A stretch of DNA of 64,000 nucleotides. Origin: Halieaceae bacterium UBA6060 (lineage in GTDB: Bacteria > Pseudomonadota > Gammaproteobacteria > Pseudomonadales > Halieaceae). The DNA lies in the NCBI GenBank assembly GCA_002428935.1, contig DIYG01000038.1, forward strand, positions 1-64,000, given 5' to 3'. A model generated the notes under the pieces. That model did no database searches, had not been told where the DNA came from, and saw only the letters and a list, made by a program, of their open reading frames with translations. Within the stretch, counting starts at the first letter, position 1. The number at the start of each line of letters is the position of its first letter. The position numbers and the translations under genes are program-made. Below, piece after piece: positions 42,834 through 50,921 of the stretch.

Positions 42834-44606
42834 GTGTTGCCTGGACTGCGCATGTTCTTAACGGTTCTCGGGCCGCTGTTTCTATGCTTCGCGCAGACGG
42901 CCTGTGGTGGTGGCGGTGGCGACGGGCAAGGTGCTTCTTCACCCATTGAGCCAACCACGGAAACGCAGGCCGCCGATCTAGTATTGCGTGACGGATCCAT
43001 CCATCTTGTGGACCGGGCGATGAGCGTTGTTTCGGCGCTGGCGATTCGTCAAGGTCGGGTCTTATTCGTCGGCAGCTCCGAGGCCGTGGAAGACTACATC
43101 GGTGCAGACACAGCAGTTATCGATCTCGAGGGTCGTACGGTGCTGCCCGGCCTGCACGATGTGCACCTCCATCCTCTCGAAGCGGGCTCCTTCGTGGCTG
43201 GTACCTGTGCGACGGATTCCGAAGCGGACCTCCTCTCGGAGGAATTCCAGGCATTTCTTCTCAGCTGCGCACCGCGGCAGCGGGGAAATATAGACTGGGT
43301 GCTGGGATTTGGTCATTCGATAGTCCAACTACTGGACTTGCCGGACGGAGTCCGCCCCGTCGACATTCTTGATGACGCTCTGCCCAATACCCCGGTAGCC
43401 TTTATCGAGGAAACCTCGCACTCCGTATGGGTCAATACGGCAGCCCTGCAGCTTGCGGGTATCGATCGCTATACCCCCGATCCCGTAGGCGGTGTGATTG
43501 CCCGCGACCGCAACGGTGATCCGACGGGGCTCCTTTTAGATAATGCCGGTGACCTGGTTTACGAGCTGGCATTTCTGCCGCCCACGGATCAACTTCGAGA
43601 GCTGCACTACGAGGGGTTGCTTTGGGCTTTGGAGCGTATTGCTCGCAACGGAATCACCTCCATGGTGAATGCCCGTGTCTATACACGGCGGGGTTATCTG
43701 GACGTATGGCGTCGCGCTGAGGAAGCCGGCACCCTGACCGCCCGCACGATTCTGGGCTTGTGGGCCTATCCGACCCTGGGGCCAGGGGAAAGCGATGACG
43801 ATCAGATCGAGCGTCTGATTTCGCTCTATGCCAATGACCCGGAAGCGTTGTTGCGTGTGTCCCAGGTCAAGTTTTATAGCGACGGTATTCACCTGAACGA
43901 AACGGCCGCGACCTTGGAGCCCTATGCCCTGGCGGACCGCCTTCCTTTTCCCGTGTCGCCGGATCACCGCGATCTTAACTACTTCGATGAGCAACGACTC
44001 ACGCGCTACGTTCAGGCCCTGGAGAGCGCTGGCTTCGATGCGCATATTCACGCTATCGGCGATCGAGGGGTTCGGGAGTCGTTGAACGCCATTGAGGAAG
44101 TGATCGCTCGCAACGGCGCCGGCGTCGATCGGCGGCATCGGCTCACCCATGTGGAAGAAGTAGCGGAGGCCGATATAGAACGCTTCGCCGAACTCGGTGT
44201 GATTGCGGATTTCCAGCTTGCGGGAGACTTCGTATTGCCCGCTCCGGGGGAGTCCGCAGACGGCTATCTTCCCGTCCGTGAGATTTACGACACCGGTGCG
44301 CGAATTACCTTAAGCAGCGATTGGGACGTTAGCAGCTTATCGCCTTTTGTCGGTATGCAAAACTCGCTCCTTCGGGCGGAGCAGAGTTTGCCCAGTCTTG
44401 AGGCTGCGCTGCGCGCTTACACCATTGATGCGGCCTATCTCATGCGCTCCGAAGAGCGCACTGGGAGCCTTGAGGTAGGAAAGTATGCCGATTTGGTGGT
44501 CCTTGATCAGGATATCTTTGCCGTGCCCATCGAGGATATCGGTCGAACCCGGGTTCTATTAACGCTCCTCGGTGGTGAGGCGGTTTTTCGCGATCCTGGT
44601 TTTTAG
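42834..44606 (+). CDS. Exported amidohydrolase (YtcJ-like)
   Basis: 590 residues from a GTG at 42834 just after AAGGGAGA. The N-terminal signal ends LFLCFAQTACGGGG, a lipobox-like site, so it is probably a lipoprotein. The metal-dependent amidohydrolase core has LPGLHDVHLHPLEAG at about residue 108, QVKFYSDGIHLNET at about 345, HIHAIGDRGVRESL at about 403, HRLTHVEEV at about 435 and SSDWDVSSLSP at about 485, the YtcJ-like order. Substrates of this group are mostly unknown amides or cyclic compounds. The dipeptidase gene lies about 100 bases downstream on the same strand. Confidence 0.82.
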   Translation: MLPGLRMFLTVLGPLFLCFAQTACGGGGGDGQGASSPIEPTTETQAADLVLRDGSIHLVDRAMSVVSALAIRQGRVLFVGSSEAVEDYIGADTAVIDLEGRTVLPGLHDVHLHPLEAGSFVAGTCATDSEADLLSEEFQAFLLSCAPRQRGNIDWVLGFGHSIVQLLDLPDGVRPVDILDDALPNTPVAFIEETSHSVWVNTAALQLAGIDRYTPDPVGGVIARDRNGDPTGLLLDNAGDLVYELAFLPPTDQLRELHYEGLLWALERIARNGITSMVNARVYTRRGYLDVWRRAEEAGTLTARTILGLWAYPTLGPGESDDDQIERLISLYANDPEALLRVSQVKFYSDGIHLNETAATLEPYALADRLPFPVSPDHRDLNYFDEQRLTRYVQALESAGFDAHIHAIGDRGVRESLNAIEEVIARNGAGVDRRHRLTHVEEVAEADIERFAELGVIADFQLAGDFVLPAPGESADGYLPVREIYDTGARITLSSDWDVSSLSPFVGMQNSLLRAEQSLPSLEAALRAYTIDAAYLMRSEERTGSLEVGKYADLVVLDQDIFAVPIEDIGRTRVLLTLLGGEAVFRDPGF

Positions 44607-44702
44607 CGTTCAATTCCTGCTGTGGGTTTGGTGCTTATTACCAAGACTCGCTGTGGCGACGGGAAACGGAGACAATGGGAATACCCGCAGGAGGTTCCCA
44701 TC

Positions 44703-45791
44703 ATGGCTACAAGCATTCCCCGTCGCCAATTCATACAGCACGCGGCGACTATGGCCGCAGCCACCGCGTCCGTTACCACCACAGGTCGTCTCTTCGCCGA
44801 AGATTCAAAACCCTACGATGACATGCTTGTTATCGATGCGTTGAGTTTTGGTCGCGACTGGGGTGAGGAAGTGTTTTCGGCCCTTCGCGCCGCTAACTAT
44901 TCGGGGATCATCGAATCTTTACCGCGCAAAGACCTGCAAACCGCCATTGATGCCTTGGTGGAGTGGCAGACGCGCATCGAAGAGCACGACGATCATCTGA
45001 CCCTGGCATTGCGTGCGGATGATTTTCTGCAAGCCAAGAACAGCGGTCGCACCGCCGTGCTCATGAACTTCCAGGACAGCACTATGCTCGAGGGGGAGTT
45101 GTCCAACATTGACGCCCTTCATGCCCTGGGTATGCGAGCTTTCCAACTCACCTATAACTTTCGCAATCTCGTTGGTGACGGCTGCCTGGAGCGCACCAAT
45201 GCAGGTTTGTCGGATTTCGGTGTTGAGGTGGTGGGGAGAATGAATGAGCTGGGAGTGCTTATCGATCTATCCCATTGCGGTCGCCAAACTACCCTGGACG
45301 GGATCGCATTTTCAGAACGTCCCGTTGCAATCACCCACACCATGTGTGATGCGGTGCGCCCGGGCCATCCCAGGGCCAAGACTGATGAACAGATTCGGCG
45401 CTGTGCGGAGAAGGGTGGCGTAATAGGTATGATCGCTTTGGGTTATTTCATTGGCCCTGATCCTGGCGGCGATACGTCCATCGAGCACTACGCAGACCAC
45501 ATTGAACACGCCGTGAATTTGGCTGGGATTGAACATGTGGGAATTTCTACGGACTTTCCACCCCAGGGAATTTCCCCCTGGGCGACTTACGATAGTTGGT
45601 TCGTACCGCGAACGGAGTTCTTTAAGGAGAGCTACCAGCTGCGCTGGCCGCCCTGGATCCCCGAACTCGATAGTACGGATCGTTATAGAAATCTTATGAG
45701 AGTGCTGGAGCGCCGGGGATGGAAGACCGCTGCCATTGAGCGCTTGTACGGGCAGAATTGGTTGCGGCTGTTCCGCGATACTCTGGGTTAA
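44703..45791 (+). CDS. Tat-exported M19-family (membrane dipeptidase-like) peptidase
   Basis: 362 residues from the ATG at 44703, after AGGAGG. The N-terminus IPRRQFIQHAATMAAATASV has a twin-arginine export motif. The renal dipeptidase fold is seen at GRTAVLMNFQDSTMLEGE (about 117), LGVLIDLSHCGRQTTLDG (about 183), PVAITHTMCDAVRPGHPR (about 208) and GIEHVGISTDF (about 280). The first metal motif is degenerate: the usual HxD near the N-terminus reads VIDALSFG, so activity may be altered. It may work with the preceding exported amidohydrolase on peptide-like substrates. Confidence 0.75.
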   Translation: MATSIPRRQFIQHAATMAAATASVTTTGRLFAEDSKPYDDMLVIDALSFGRDWGEEVFSALRAANYSGIIESLPRKDLQTAIDALVEWQTRIEEHDDHLTLALRADDFLQAKNSGRTAVLMNFQDSTMLEGELSNIDALHALGMRAFQLTYNFRNLVGDGCLERTNAGLSDFGVEVVGRMNELGVLIDLSHCGRQTTLDGIAFSERPVAITHTMCDAVRPGHPRAKTDEQIRRCAEKGGVIGMIALGYFIGPDPGGDTSIEHYADHIEHAVNLAGIEHVGISTDFPPQGISPWATYDSWFVPRTEFFKESYQLRWPPWIPELDSTDRYRNLMRVLERRGWKTAAIERLYGQNWLRLFRDTLG

Positions 45792-45800
45792 CTGGGCGTC

Positions 45801-46382
45801 TTAGCTGGGCAGTGCTTTCAAAAGCAGTCGAGCTGCGTCTCTTGATGAGCGAGCGAGGTCTGATCCCCCACCGAGCTCCTGCAGGGCATCAAAGTTGAAG
45901 TAGAGGGCGGCCAGACCCACCGCCGCGGCCCGTTGCTCTTCGGTGTTTGACCTGGGGCGCGCCATCGCGAGTTCTGCGCTCAAGCGCTGGGTAAAACTCT
46001 CTATGGAGACGTTCAGACGCTCGGCGATGCCATTTTGGTCCCCAGCGGCAACAACCAAGGCATTGGTAACGCGTGTGCTGTGTGCATCGTTGTGGCCTGG
46101 GGTGAACAACCACTCGATCAAGGTCTCCAACCGATTCCGCTGGGGAAGGGCGGCAAACATGACGTCGCTCGCCTCGAGGCTCTTGGCCAGGAACCAGTCG
46201 ACAAAAGCGTCTAGCAGGGCCTCCTTGTTGCCCACGTTATGGCGAATCAAGGATCGGGCCATGGCGGCTTCTTCTGCGGTGCGCTCCAGGGTGGCGCCAT
46301 CCACCCCATACTGGGCTACGCAACGCCCATAGGCTTCGAGAATTTCTTCCCGTCGGGTGTCTTTTAGGCTCGGTCGCGGCAT
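45801..46382 (-). CDS. TetR-family regulator
   Basis: 193 residues. The N-terminal helix-turn-helix (about 8-55) includes LERTAEEAAMARSLIRHNVG; the recognition helix is less canonical than in most TetR proteins but the fold order is clear. The C-terminal part is helical. It is divergent from the sterol-desaturase-family gene, and an imperfect palindrome lies in the gap, so it likely controls that gene. Confidence 0.82.
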   Translation of the reverse strand: MPRPSLKDTRREEILEAYGRCVAQYGVDGATLERTAEEAAMARSLIRHNVGNKEALLDAFVDWFLAKSLEASDVMFAALPQRNRLETLIEWLFTPGHNDAHSTRVTNALVVAAGDQNGIAERLNVSIESFTQRLSAELAMARPRSNTEEQRAAAVGLAALYFNFDALQELGGGSDLARSSRDAARLLLKALPS

Positions 46383-46394
46383 GGTGGAAAGTAT

Positions 46395-46412
46395 ATTATC
46401 AAAATTGACAAT
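46395..46412. promoter_or_regulatory. Candidate TetR operator
   Basis: ATTATCA-AAAT-TGACAAT has arms matching at six of seven positions, 13 bases upstream of the tetR start and 50 bases before the divergent membrane-enzyme start. Confidence 0.45.
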
Positions 46413-46461
46413 CTATTATTGAGAGGTAAGCTGAGATGCACGTGTTCTTGGATTCGCCCCA

Positions 46462-47373
46462 ATGACGTGGTTGTTTGCTGGATTGAGTGAAGACGCCTTG
46501 TATACCTGGGAGTCAGAGCTCAGTGTCTGGGTTTTTCTGTTATCTCTGGCCATACTCGCTCTCGAACTTCTCCGTTACCTGGGGATGAAACGCTGTGGAT
46601 GGCCGCTCATAGGTGACGCGCTGGCCAATTTTGTCAGCCTGGGTTTTTACCTGACACTCGGTTATCTGCTCTACGGAGCCTTGTATCTAAGTGCCTACGT
46701 ATTCTTTCATCAGTTTGCCCTGTTCGATATTTCCCTGAGCTGGGCCACGGTATTTATCTGTGTGCTGCTCGCGGACCTCGCCTACTATTGGGAGCATCGA
46801 TGTCTCCATCGCGTGGGTGTGGCCTGGGCCACGCATACGGTTCATCACTCATCCCCCCATTTCAATCTATCCGTGGCTTATCGGTTTGGTCCCATGGACG
46901 ATTTTTGGCCGTTCTTTTTCCATTTGCCGCTGGTGCTCGTGGGCTTCAATCCCTTCGTCGTTTTCTTTGCGGAAGTGTTCGTGCAGTTGTATCAGACCTT
47001 TCTCCATACGGAGGTGATAGGAAAGCTACCGCGTCCTGTTGAGGCGGTTTTCAACACGCCATCTCACCATCGCGTCCATCACGGTTCGAACCCTCAATAC
47101 CGGGACAAGAACTACGGGGGGATCCTGATCATTTGGGATCGATTGTTTGGCACCTATGCCGAGGAGCGGGAAACCGTGGTCTATGGCATAACCGAGCCGT
47201 TGAATTCCGTAAACCCCCTCAAGGTGTTTTTCCACGGCTTGACGCGACTGTGGCCGGCGATGAGGGACAGTTCCGGTATGAAAAACACCCTGGCTGTGCT
47301 CTTGCGTCCGCCGGACTGGCAGCCTGTTGTCGTAAGGGCATCCGTAGCACATCAGGAGGAGCGATCACGGTGA
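46462..47373 (+). CDS. Sterol desaturase / fatty acid hydroxylase family membrane protein
   Basis: 303 residues with about five membrane helices. The di-iron histidine clusters of the family are all present: HRCLH (about residue 112), HTVHH (about 124) and HHRVHH (about 200). Such enzymes hydroxylate or desaturate lipids, using O2 at the membrane; the substrate here is unknown. The stop overlaps the GTG start of the next gene (GTGA), so the two are coupled. No clear ribosome binding site precedes the ATG. Confidence 0.87.
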   Translation: MTWLFAGLSEDALYTWESELSVWVFLLSLAILALELLRYLGMKRCGWPLIGDALANFVSLGFYLTLGYLLYGALYLSAYVFFHQFALFDISLSWATVFICVLLADLAYYWEHRCLHRVGVAWATHTVHHSSPHFNLSVAYRFGPMDDFWPFFFHLPLVLVGFNPFVVFFAEVFVQLYQTFLHTEVIGKLPRPVEAVFNTPSHHRVHHGSNPQYRDKNYGGILIIWDRLFGTYAEERETVVYGITEPLNSVNPLKVFFHGLTRLWPAMRDSSGMKNTLAVLLRPPDWQPVVVRASVAHQEERSR

Positions 47374-47918
47374 AAGCATTTAAGAACAGCCTATCGGGAG
47401 GACTGGGCGTTAGCCTTTGTTTAGTCTTGGGGCTTGGTTTCCTCGCTTCTCGTATTCCCGTGTTGGAGGCGCAAAGTCTGGACGAGGACGGCGAGGCGGC
47501 CTCGCTTTCCCAGGGTTCTCAATCGGCTAACACCTCCCTTGCGCAGGCATCATCGACGAGCACCCATCTTGTGGTGGAGGTGATGGGGGTAGAGGATCGA
47601 CCGGGCACGGTGATTTTTTTGGTGTTTGATGAGCAGAGCGCCTACGACGATATGGATGTGGAACGCGCGGTAGGATTCTTGGAACTGGAGGCCTCCGCCG
47701 GGTCCCTGCAGGCGAGCTTTCCTTATCTCGTGGACGGTCCCTACGCTGTTGTGTTTTTCCATGACGAAGACGGCGATCAAGACCTGAACATGCTCGCTGG
47801 CTTCCCCCTGGAAGGCTATGGCACCAGCGGGGCTCGAGACGCCTACCATGAGCCTGGCTTTGACGAGGCAGCCGTCGGGGTGGGGCTCAACCGGATTCAA
47901 ATGCACTATCTGCGTTGA
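47370..47918 (+). CDS. Exported DUF2141 protein
   Basis: 182 residues from a GTG at 47370, nine bases after AGGAGGA. The signal peptide is LSGGLGVSLCLVLGLGFLAS. After a Ser/Gln-rich linker, the DUF2141 domain (about 65-182) shows LVVEVMGVEDRPGTVIFLVF, GPYAVVFFHDEDGDQDLNM and GFPLEGYGTSGAR. DUF2141 is a small beta-sandwich domain of unknown function in exported proteins. Coupling to the hydroxylase gene suggests a linked lipid- or envelope-related role. Confidence 0.82.
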   Translation: MKAFKNSLSGGLGVSLCLVLGLGFLASRIPVLEAQSLDEDGEAASLSQGSQSANTSLAQASSTSTHLVVEVMGVEDRPGTVIFLVFDEQSAYDDMDVERAVGFLELEASAGSLQASFPYLVDGPYAVVFFHDEDGDQDLNMLAGFPLEGYGTSGARDAYHEPGFDEAAVGVGLNRIQMHYLR

Positions 47919-48063
47919 GTAGGACGGGCGGCCTCAGCGTCGAAGCTTGCCCCGTGAAAGCTCCAGGTTCTGCCGAAGCCATTGCAGTCCTGCGCCGTCT
48001 GTCCTAGCGTGTGCCTCCCATGGTCGTCACGAGGTGTGGCGACACCACCGGAGGGAGCGAGCA

Positions 48064-48555
48064 ATGTCGAATAACTCAAAACGCTTTTCACAACGGCGAC
48101 GGAAAAACCTGGGGTTAACCCTGGGTATTCTGCTGCTGTCAGTTTCATGGCTGGTCAGCGCCGATGCCGCCGAGGATACGGCGCGAGAGCGCATCGAAGC
48201 GCTGCAGGAAACCTGGAACCGTGGCGACATGGGCGCTTACCTGGCCAACTATCATCGCGATGCGCCCATGGTTCTCAGCTTTGGCAACACGCTGGTGCAA
48301 GGCTGGAACGCGTTAGACGAACTCTTTCGCCAAAGCTATCCCGACCCCCTGCGCATGGGGCGCTTTACCATCGACGAACTCCATGTGCAGGTGCTGGAAC
48401 CAACGGTAGCGATCGCGTTCGGGAACTTCACCCATGTGTTTCCAACGGAAACCATTAAAGGGGGGTTCTCCCATGTGTTGACCCGCGAAGGCGAGGGGCC
48501 CTGGCTTATACGCCATGAGCGTACTTCCCGGGGCGAGGTTCTTCATACAGAGTAA
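48064..48555 (+). CDS. Exported SnoaL/NTF2-like protein
   Basis: 163 residues from the ATG at 48064, preceded by GGAGGGAGC. The signal is LGLTLGILLLSVSWLVSADA. The mature part has the NTF2/SnoaL (DUF4440-like) order: ERIEALQETWNRGDMGAYLA, YHRDAPMVLSFGNTLVQGW, then strands ending WLIRHERTS. Proteins of this fold are small ligand-binding or isomerase-like; no catalytic set can be read with confidence. It is likely periplasmic and its own transcript. Confidence 0.75.
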   Translation: MSNNSKRFSQRRRKNLGLTLGILLLSVSWLVSADAAEDTARERIEALQETWNRGDMGAYLANYHRDAPMVLSFGNTLVQGWNALDELFRQSYPDPLRMGRFTIDELHVQVLEPTVAIAFGNFTHVFPTETIKGGFSHVLTREGEGPWLIRHERTSRGEVLHTE

Positions 48556-48579
48556 GCCCTGGGTCTTGCTGGCAATGAC

Positions 48580-49983
48580 TTAGAACTCCAGCCGCTCCCT
48601 GCGCTGGGGAATGTCCACTGTTAGCCCCAACTCTCGTTGTAGCCGCTCCGCCAATGCATCCTGCGCATGGGGTTCTCCGTGAACCAGTACCGTGCGTGGC
48701 CGATCCTGGAAACCGCCGGCCCAGGCGACAAGGTCGCTCTGTCCCGCGTGGGCGGACAAGCCGCCAAGGGTTTCGATGCGGGCTTTTACGGCGAAGTCAT
48801 CGCCGAACATACGGACCCGTCGAGCGCCGTCCACCAGCACGCGACCGAGAGTCCCGCGGGCTTGAAACCCGACAAAGATCACCGTGTTGTTGGCGTCCCA
48901 GATCCGCTGCTTGAAATGATGACGGATCCGCCCACCGGTGCACATGCCACTGCCAGCGATGATGATGGCGCCGCCTTTGATGCGGTTGATGGCCATGGAG
49001 GCCTCGGTGTCCGCAGTTAGGTGCAGGTTCGGTAACACACTCTCCAGAGAGGTTCGTGCCGTGGGGCCGAGCTTGTCCAGGTCCTCATCGTCGAGTAACT
49101 CCAACCAGCGGTCATAGACGCGAGTGACTTCAATGGCCATGGGGCTGTCGAGAAACACTTGCCAGGGAGCAAGGTCGCCGTTTTGGTAAAGCAGCCCGAG
49201 ATAGAACAGAATTTCCTGGGTTCGCTCTACGGCAAAGCTGGGAATCATCACGGAGCCGCCGCGGTGCCAGGTGGCGGAAAGGATATCTCGCAGCTCCGTT
49301 AGGGTGTTTTTTTCGTCTTTGTGTTCGCGGTCTCCATAGGTGCTTTCCATAACCAACAGATCCGCTTCCGCCAGGGGTTGCGGTGGGCGCATCAGCACCG
49401 AATCCTGCTTACCGAGATCGCCGGAGTAAACCAGTCGTTTCTCCACCCCCTGTTCATTAATCCGCAGCTCTGAAATGGCCGCGCCCAGGATGTGGCCGGC
49501 GTCGTAAAAACACAGGGTCGCCTGGGGACCGATGCTTATGGGCAGGCCGTAATCTCTACCCTGACAGGCGGCGAGGAAGCCATCGACATGCTCCTGGTCA
49601 TAAGCCGGCTTTCGCGGGGGAGCGCCGGCGCGAGCGCGGCGTCGGTTTTCGCGTTCCAAATCCCGTAGATACAGCCCAACGGCGTCGTTGAGCATGATCC
49701 GCAACAGATCGGCGGTGGCATGGGTGCAATACACCGGTCCGCGAAAGCCCGCTTCATAGAGGCGCGGGAGCAATCCCGAGTGGTCCAGGTGGGCGTGGGA
49801 CAAAACAACGGCGCTAATCTTGCCCGGATCAAAGGCAAAAGACTCGTCGCCCATACGACTTACGGCGTCACCGCCCTGATGCATCCCGCAATCAAAGAGA
49901 ATGGATCCTGAGGCGACGGAATCCAGAAGGTGACATGAGCCCGTAACCTCGCGGGCGGCGCCATGAAAGGTGAGGGTAGCGAT
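48580..49983 (-). CDS. Metallo-beta-lactamase/beta-CASP exonuclease-like protein, with non-standard start
   Basis: The zinc motif HAHLDHSG (about residue 62 of the long form) and the later motifs YSGDLGKQDS, GTAR-like spacing, GSGMCTGGRIRHH and HAGQSDLV identify a beta-CASP RNase/MBL-fold RNA-specificity protein of about 467 residues. The conserved N-terminus (ATLTFHGAAREVTGSCHLL) lies in frame upstream of the first ATG (49884). The frame is open back to a stop near 50058, with no ATG, GTG or TTG before 49884. ATC at 49983, six bases after AGGAG (49990-49994), is the natural start position. A start at 49884 would remove the first strand of the fold. Confidence 0.8.
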   Translation of the reverse strand: MATLTFHGAAREVTGSCHLLDSVASGSILFDCGMHQGGDAVSRMGDESFAFDPGKISAVVLSHAHLDHSGLLPRLYEAGFRGPVYCTHATADLLRIMLNDAVGLYLRDLERENRRRARAGAPPRKPAYDQEHVDGFLAACQGRDYGLPISIGPQATLCFYDAGHILGAAISELRINEQGVEKRLVYSGDLGKQDSVLMRPPQPLAEADLLVMESTYGDREHKDEKNTLTELRDILSATWHRGGSVMIPSFAVERTQEILFYLGLLYQNGDLAPWQVFLDSPMAIEVTRVYDRWLELLDDEDLDKLGPTARTSLESVLPNLHLTADTEASMAINRIKGGAIIIAGSGMCTGGRIRHHFKQRIWDANNTVIFVGFQARGTLGRVLVDGARRVRMFGDDFAVKARIETLGGLSAHAGQSDLVAWAGGFQDRPRTVLVHGEPHAQDALAERLQRELGLTVDIPQRRERLEF

Positions 49984-50102
49984 AGGGCACTCCTGACGAT
50001 GCCGAGGGTTTCGTATAACGCTAACCGCTCGTCCCGGGCCCTTTCCTTGCGGTGGGTCAAATTTACGTCACAAGGTTCCTACCATAATGGAGCGACTTTC
50101 TT

Positions 50103-50921
50103 TTGAGCCGCCTCGATACGGTAGGAGATACCCTGGTGCTTGCCCCTGGCGACCGACGTTGGCCCGCTTGGTTAGATCTTCTGCAGGGCCTGAGCGGTCT
50201 ATTGCTCGTGTTGTTTATGTGGGCCCATCTGTTCGCCGTGTCCAGCATCCTGCTGGGCAAGCCGGCCATGTATCGGGTCACCCGTTTCTTTGAGGGCTCC
50301 CTGTTTTTCGATACACCGCAGCCCTGGCTAGTCAGTCTGGTGGCTCTGTTTATCTTCGTCATATTTGTGCTCCACACGCTGTTGGCTCTGCGCAAACTCC
50401 CGTCCGGGTACCGACAGTGGCGTGCGTGGCTGGTGCACATGGGCGGCATGCGTCACGAAGAGACCAGCCTTTGGTTGGTGCAAGTGATCACGGGGCTGGT
50501 GTTGATGTTCTTCGCCACGGCGCATCTCCTGGAGCTGTTTCTCCACCCGTCAAACATCGGCCCCCATGCCTCGGCCGCACGTATTGCCTCGGGCGGTTGG
50601 GTCCTTGGTTTGGTGCTGCTGTTGTCTGTGGAAGTCCATGCGGGGATCGGCCTGTACCGTTTGATCGTGAAATGGGGCTGGTTCGGGCTTGTGGACACGG
50701 CGGCCCGGAGGCGTCGCCTGCGCCGTTTTGTCTACGCTCTCGTGGCGTTTTTTCTGCTCCTGGGCGTGACCACGCAAATGGCGTATCTGCGCATCGGCAA
50801 GGAGTCTGCGGTGCGCGACGGACTGCGCTATGTGCCACCGGGGTCTGCGCAGATTGTGCCTCCTCTGTCGGATGAGGCGCCGCTCAGGATTTCGCAAACC
50901 GGCGAAGAGGTGAAACGCTGA
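50103..50921 (+). CDS. frdC: Fumarate reductase/succinate dehydrogenase cytochrome b subunit (Wolinella type)
   Basis: 272 residues, TTG start at 50103. Five hydrophobic segments with histidines in MWAHLFAV, FVLHTLLA, TAHLLELF and VEVHAGIGLYR match the di-haem cytochrome b of Wolinella-type quinol:fumarate reductases. It anchors the FrdAB dimer to the membrane and exchanges electrons with quinone. It overlaps frdA by one base (TGATG). The direction of catalysis, fumarate reduction or succinate oxidation, cannot be told from sequence. Confidence 0.85.
   Translation: MSRLDTVGDTLVLAPGDRRWPAWLDLLQGLSGLLLVLFMWAHLFAVSSILLGKPAMYRVTRFFEGSLFFDTPQPWLVSLVALFIFVIFVLHTLLALRKLPSGYRQWRAWLVHMGGMRHEETSLWLVQVITGLVLMFFATAHLLELFLHPSNIGPHASAARIASGGWVLGLVLLLSVEVHAGIGLYRLIVKWGWFGLVDTAARRRRLRRFVYALVAFFLLLGVTTQMAYLRIGKESAVRDGLRYVPPGSAQIVPPLSDEAPLRISQTGEEVKR

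Noticed and set aside
47085..47097. GGTTCGAACCC resembling a tRNA T-arm
   Set aside because: It lies inside the histidine-motif region of the sterol-desaturase-family gene and no cloverleaf can be built around it.
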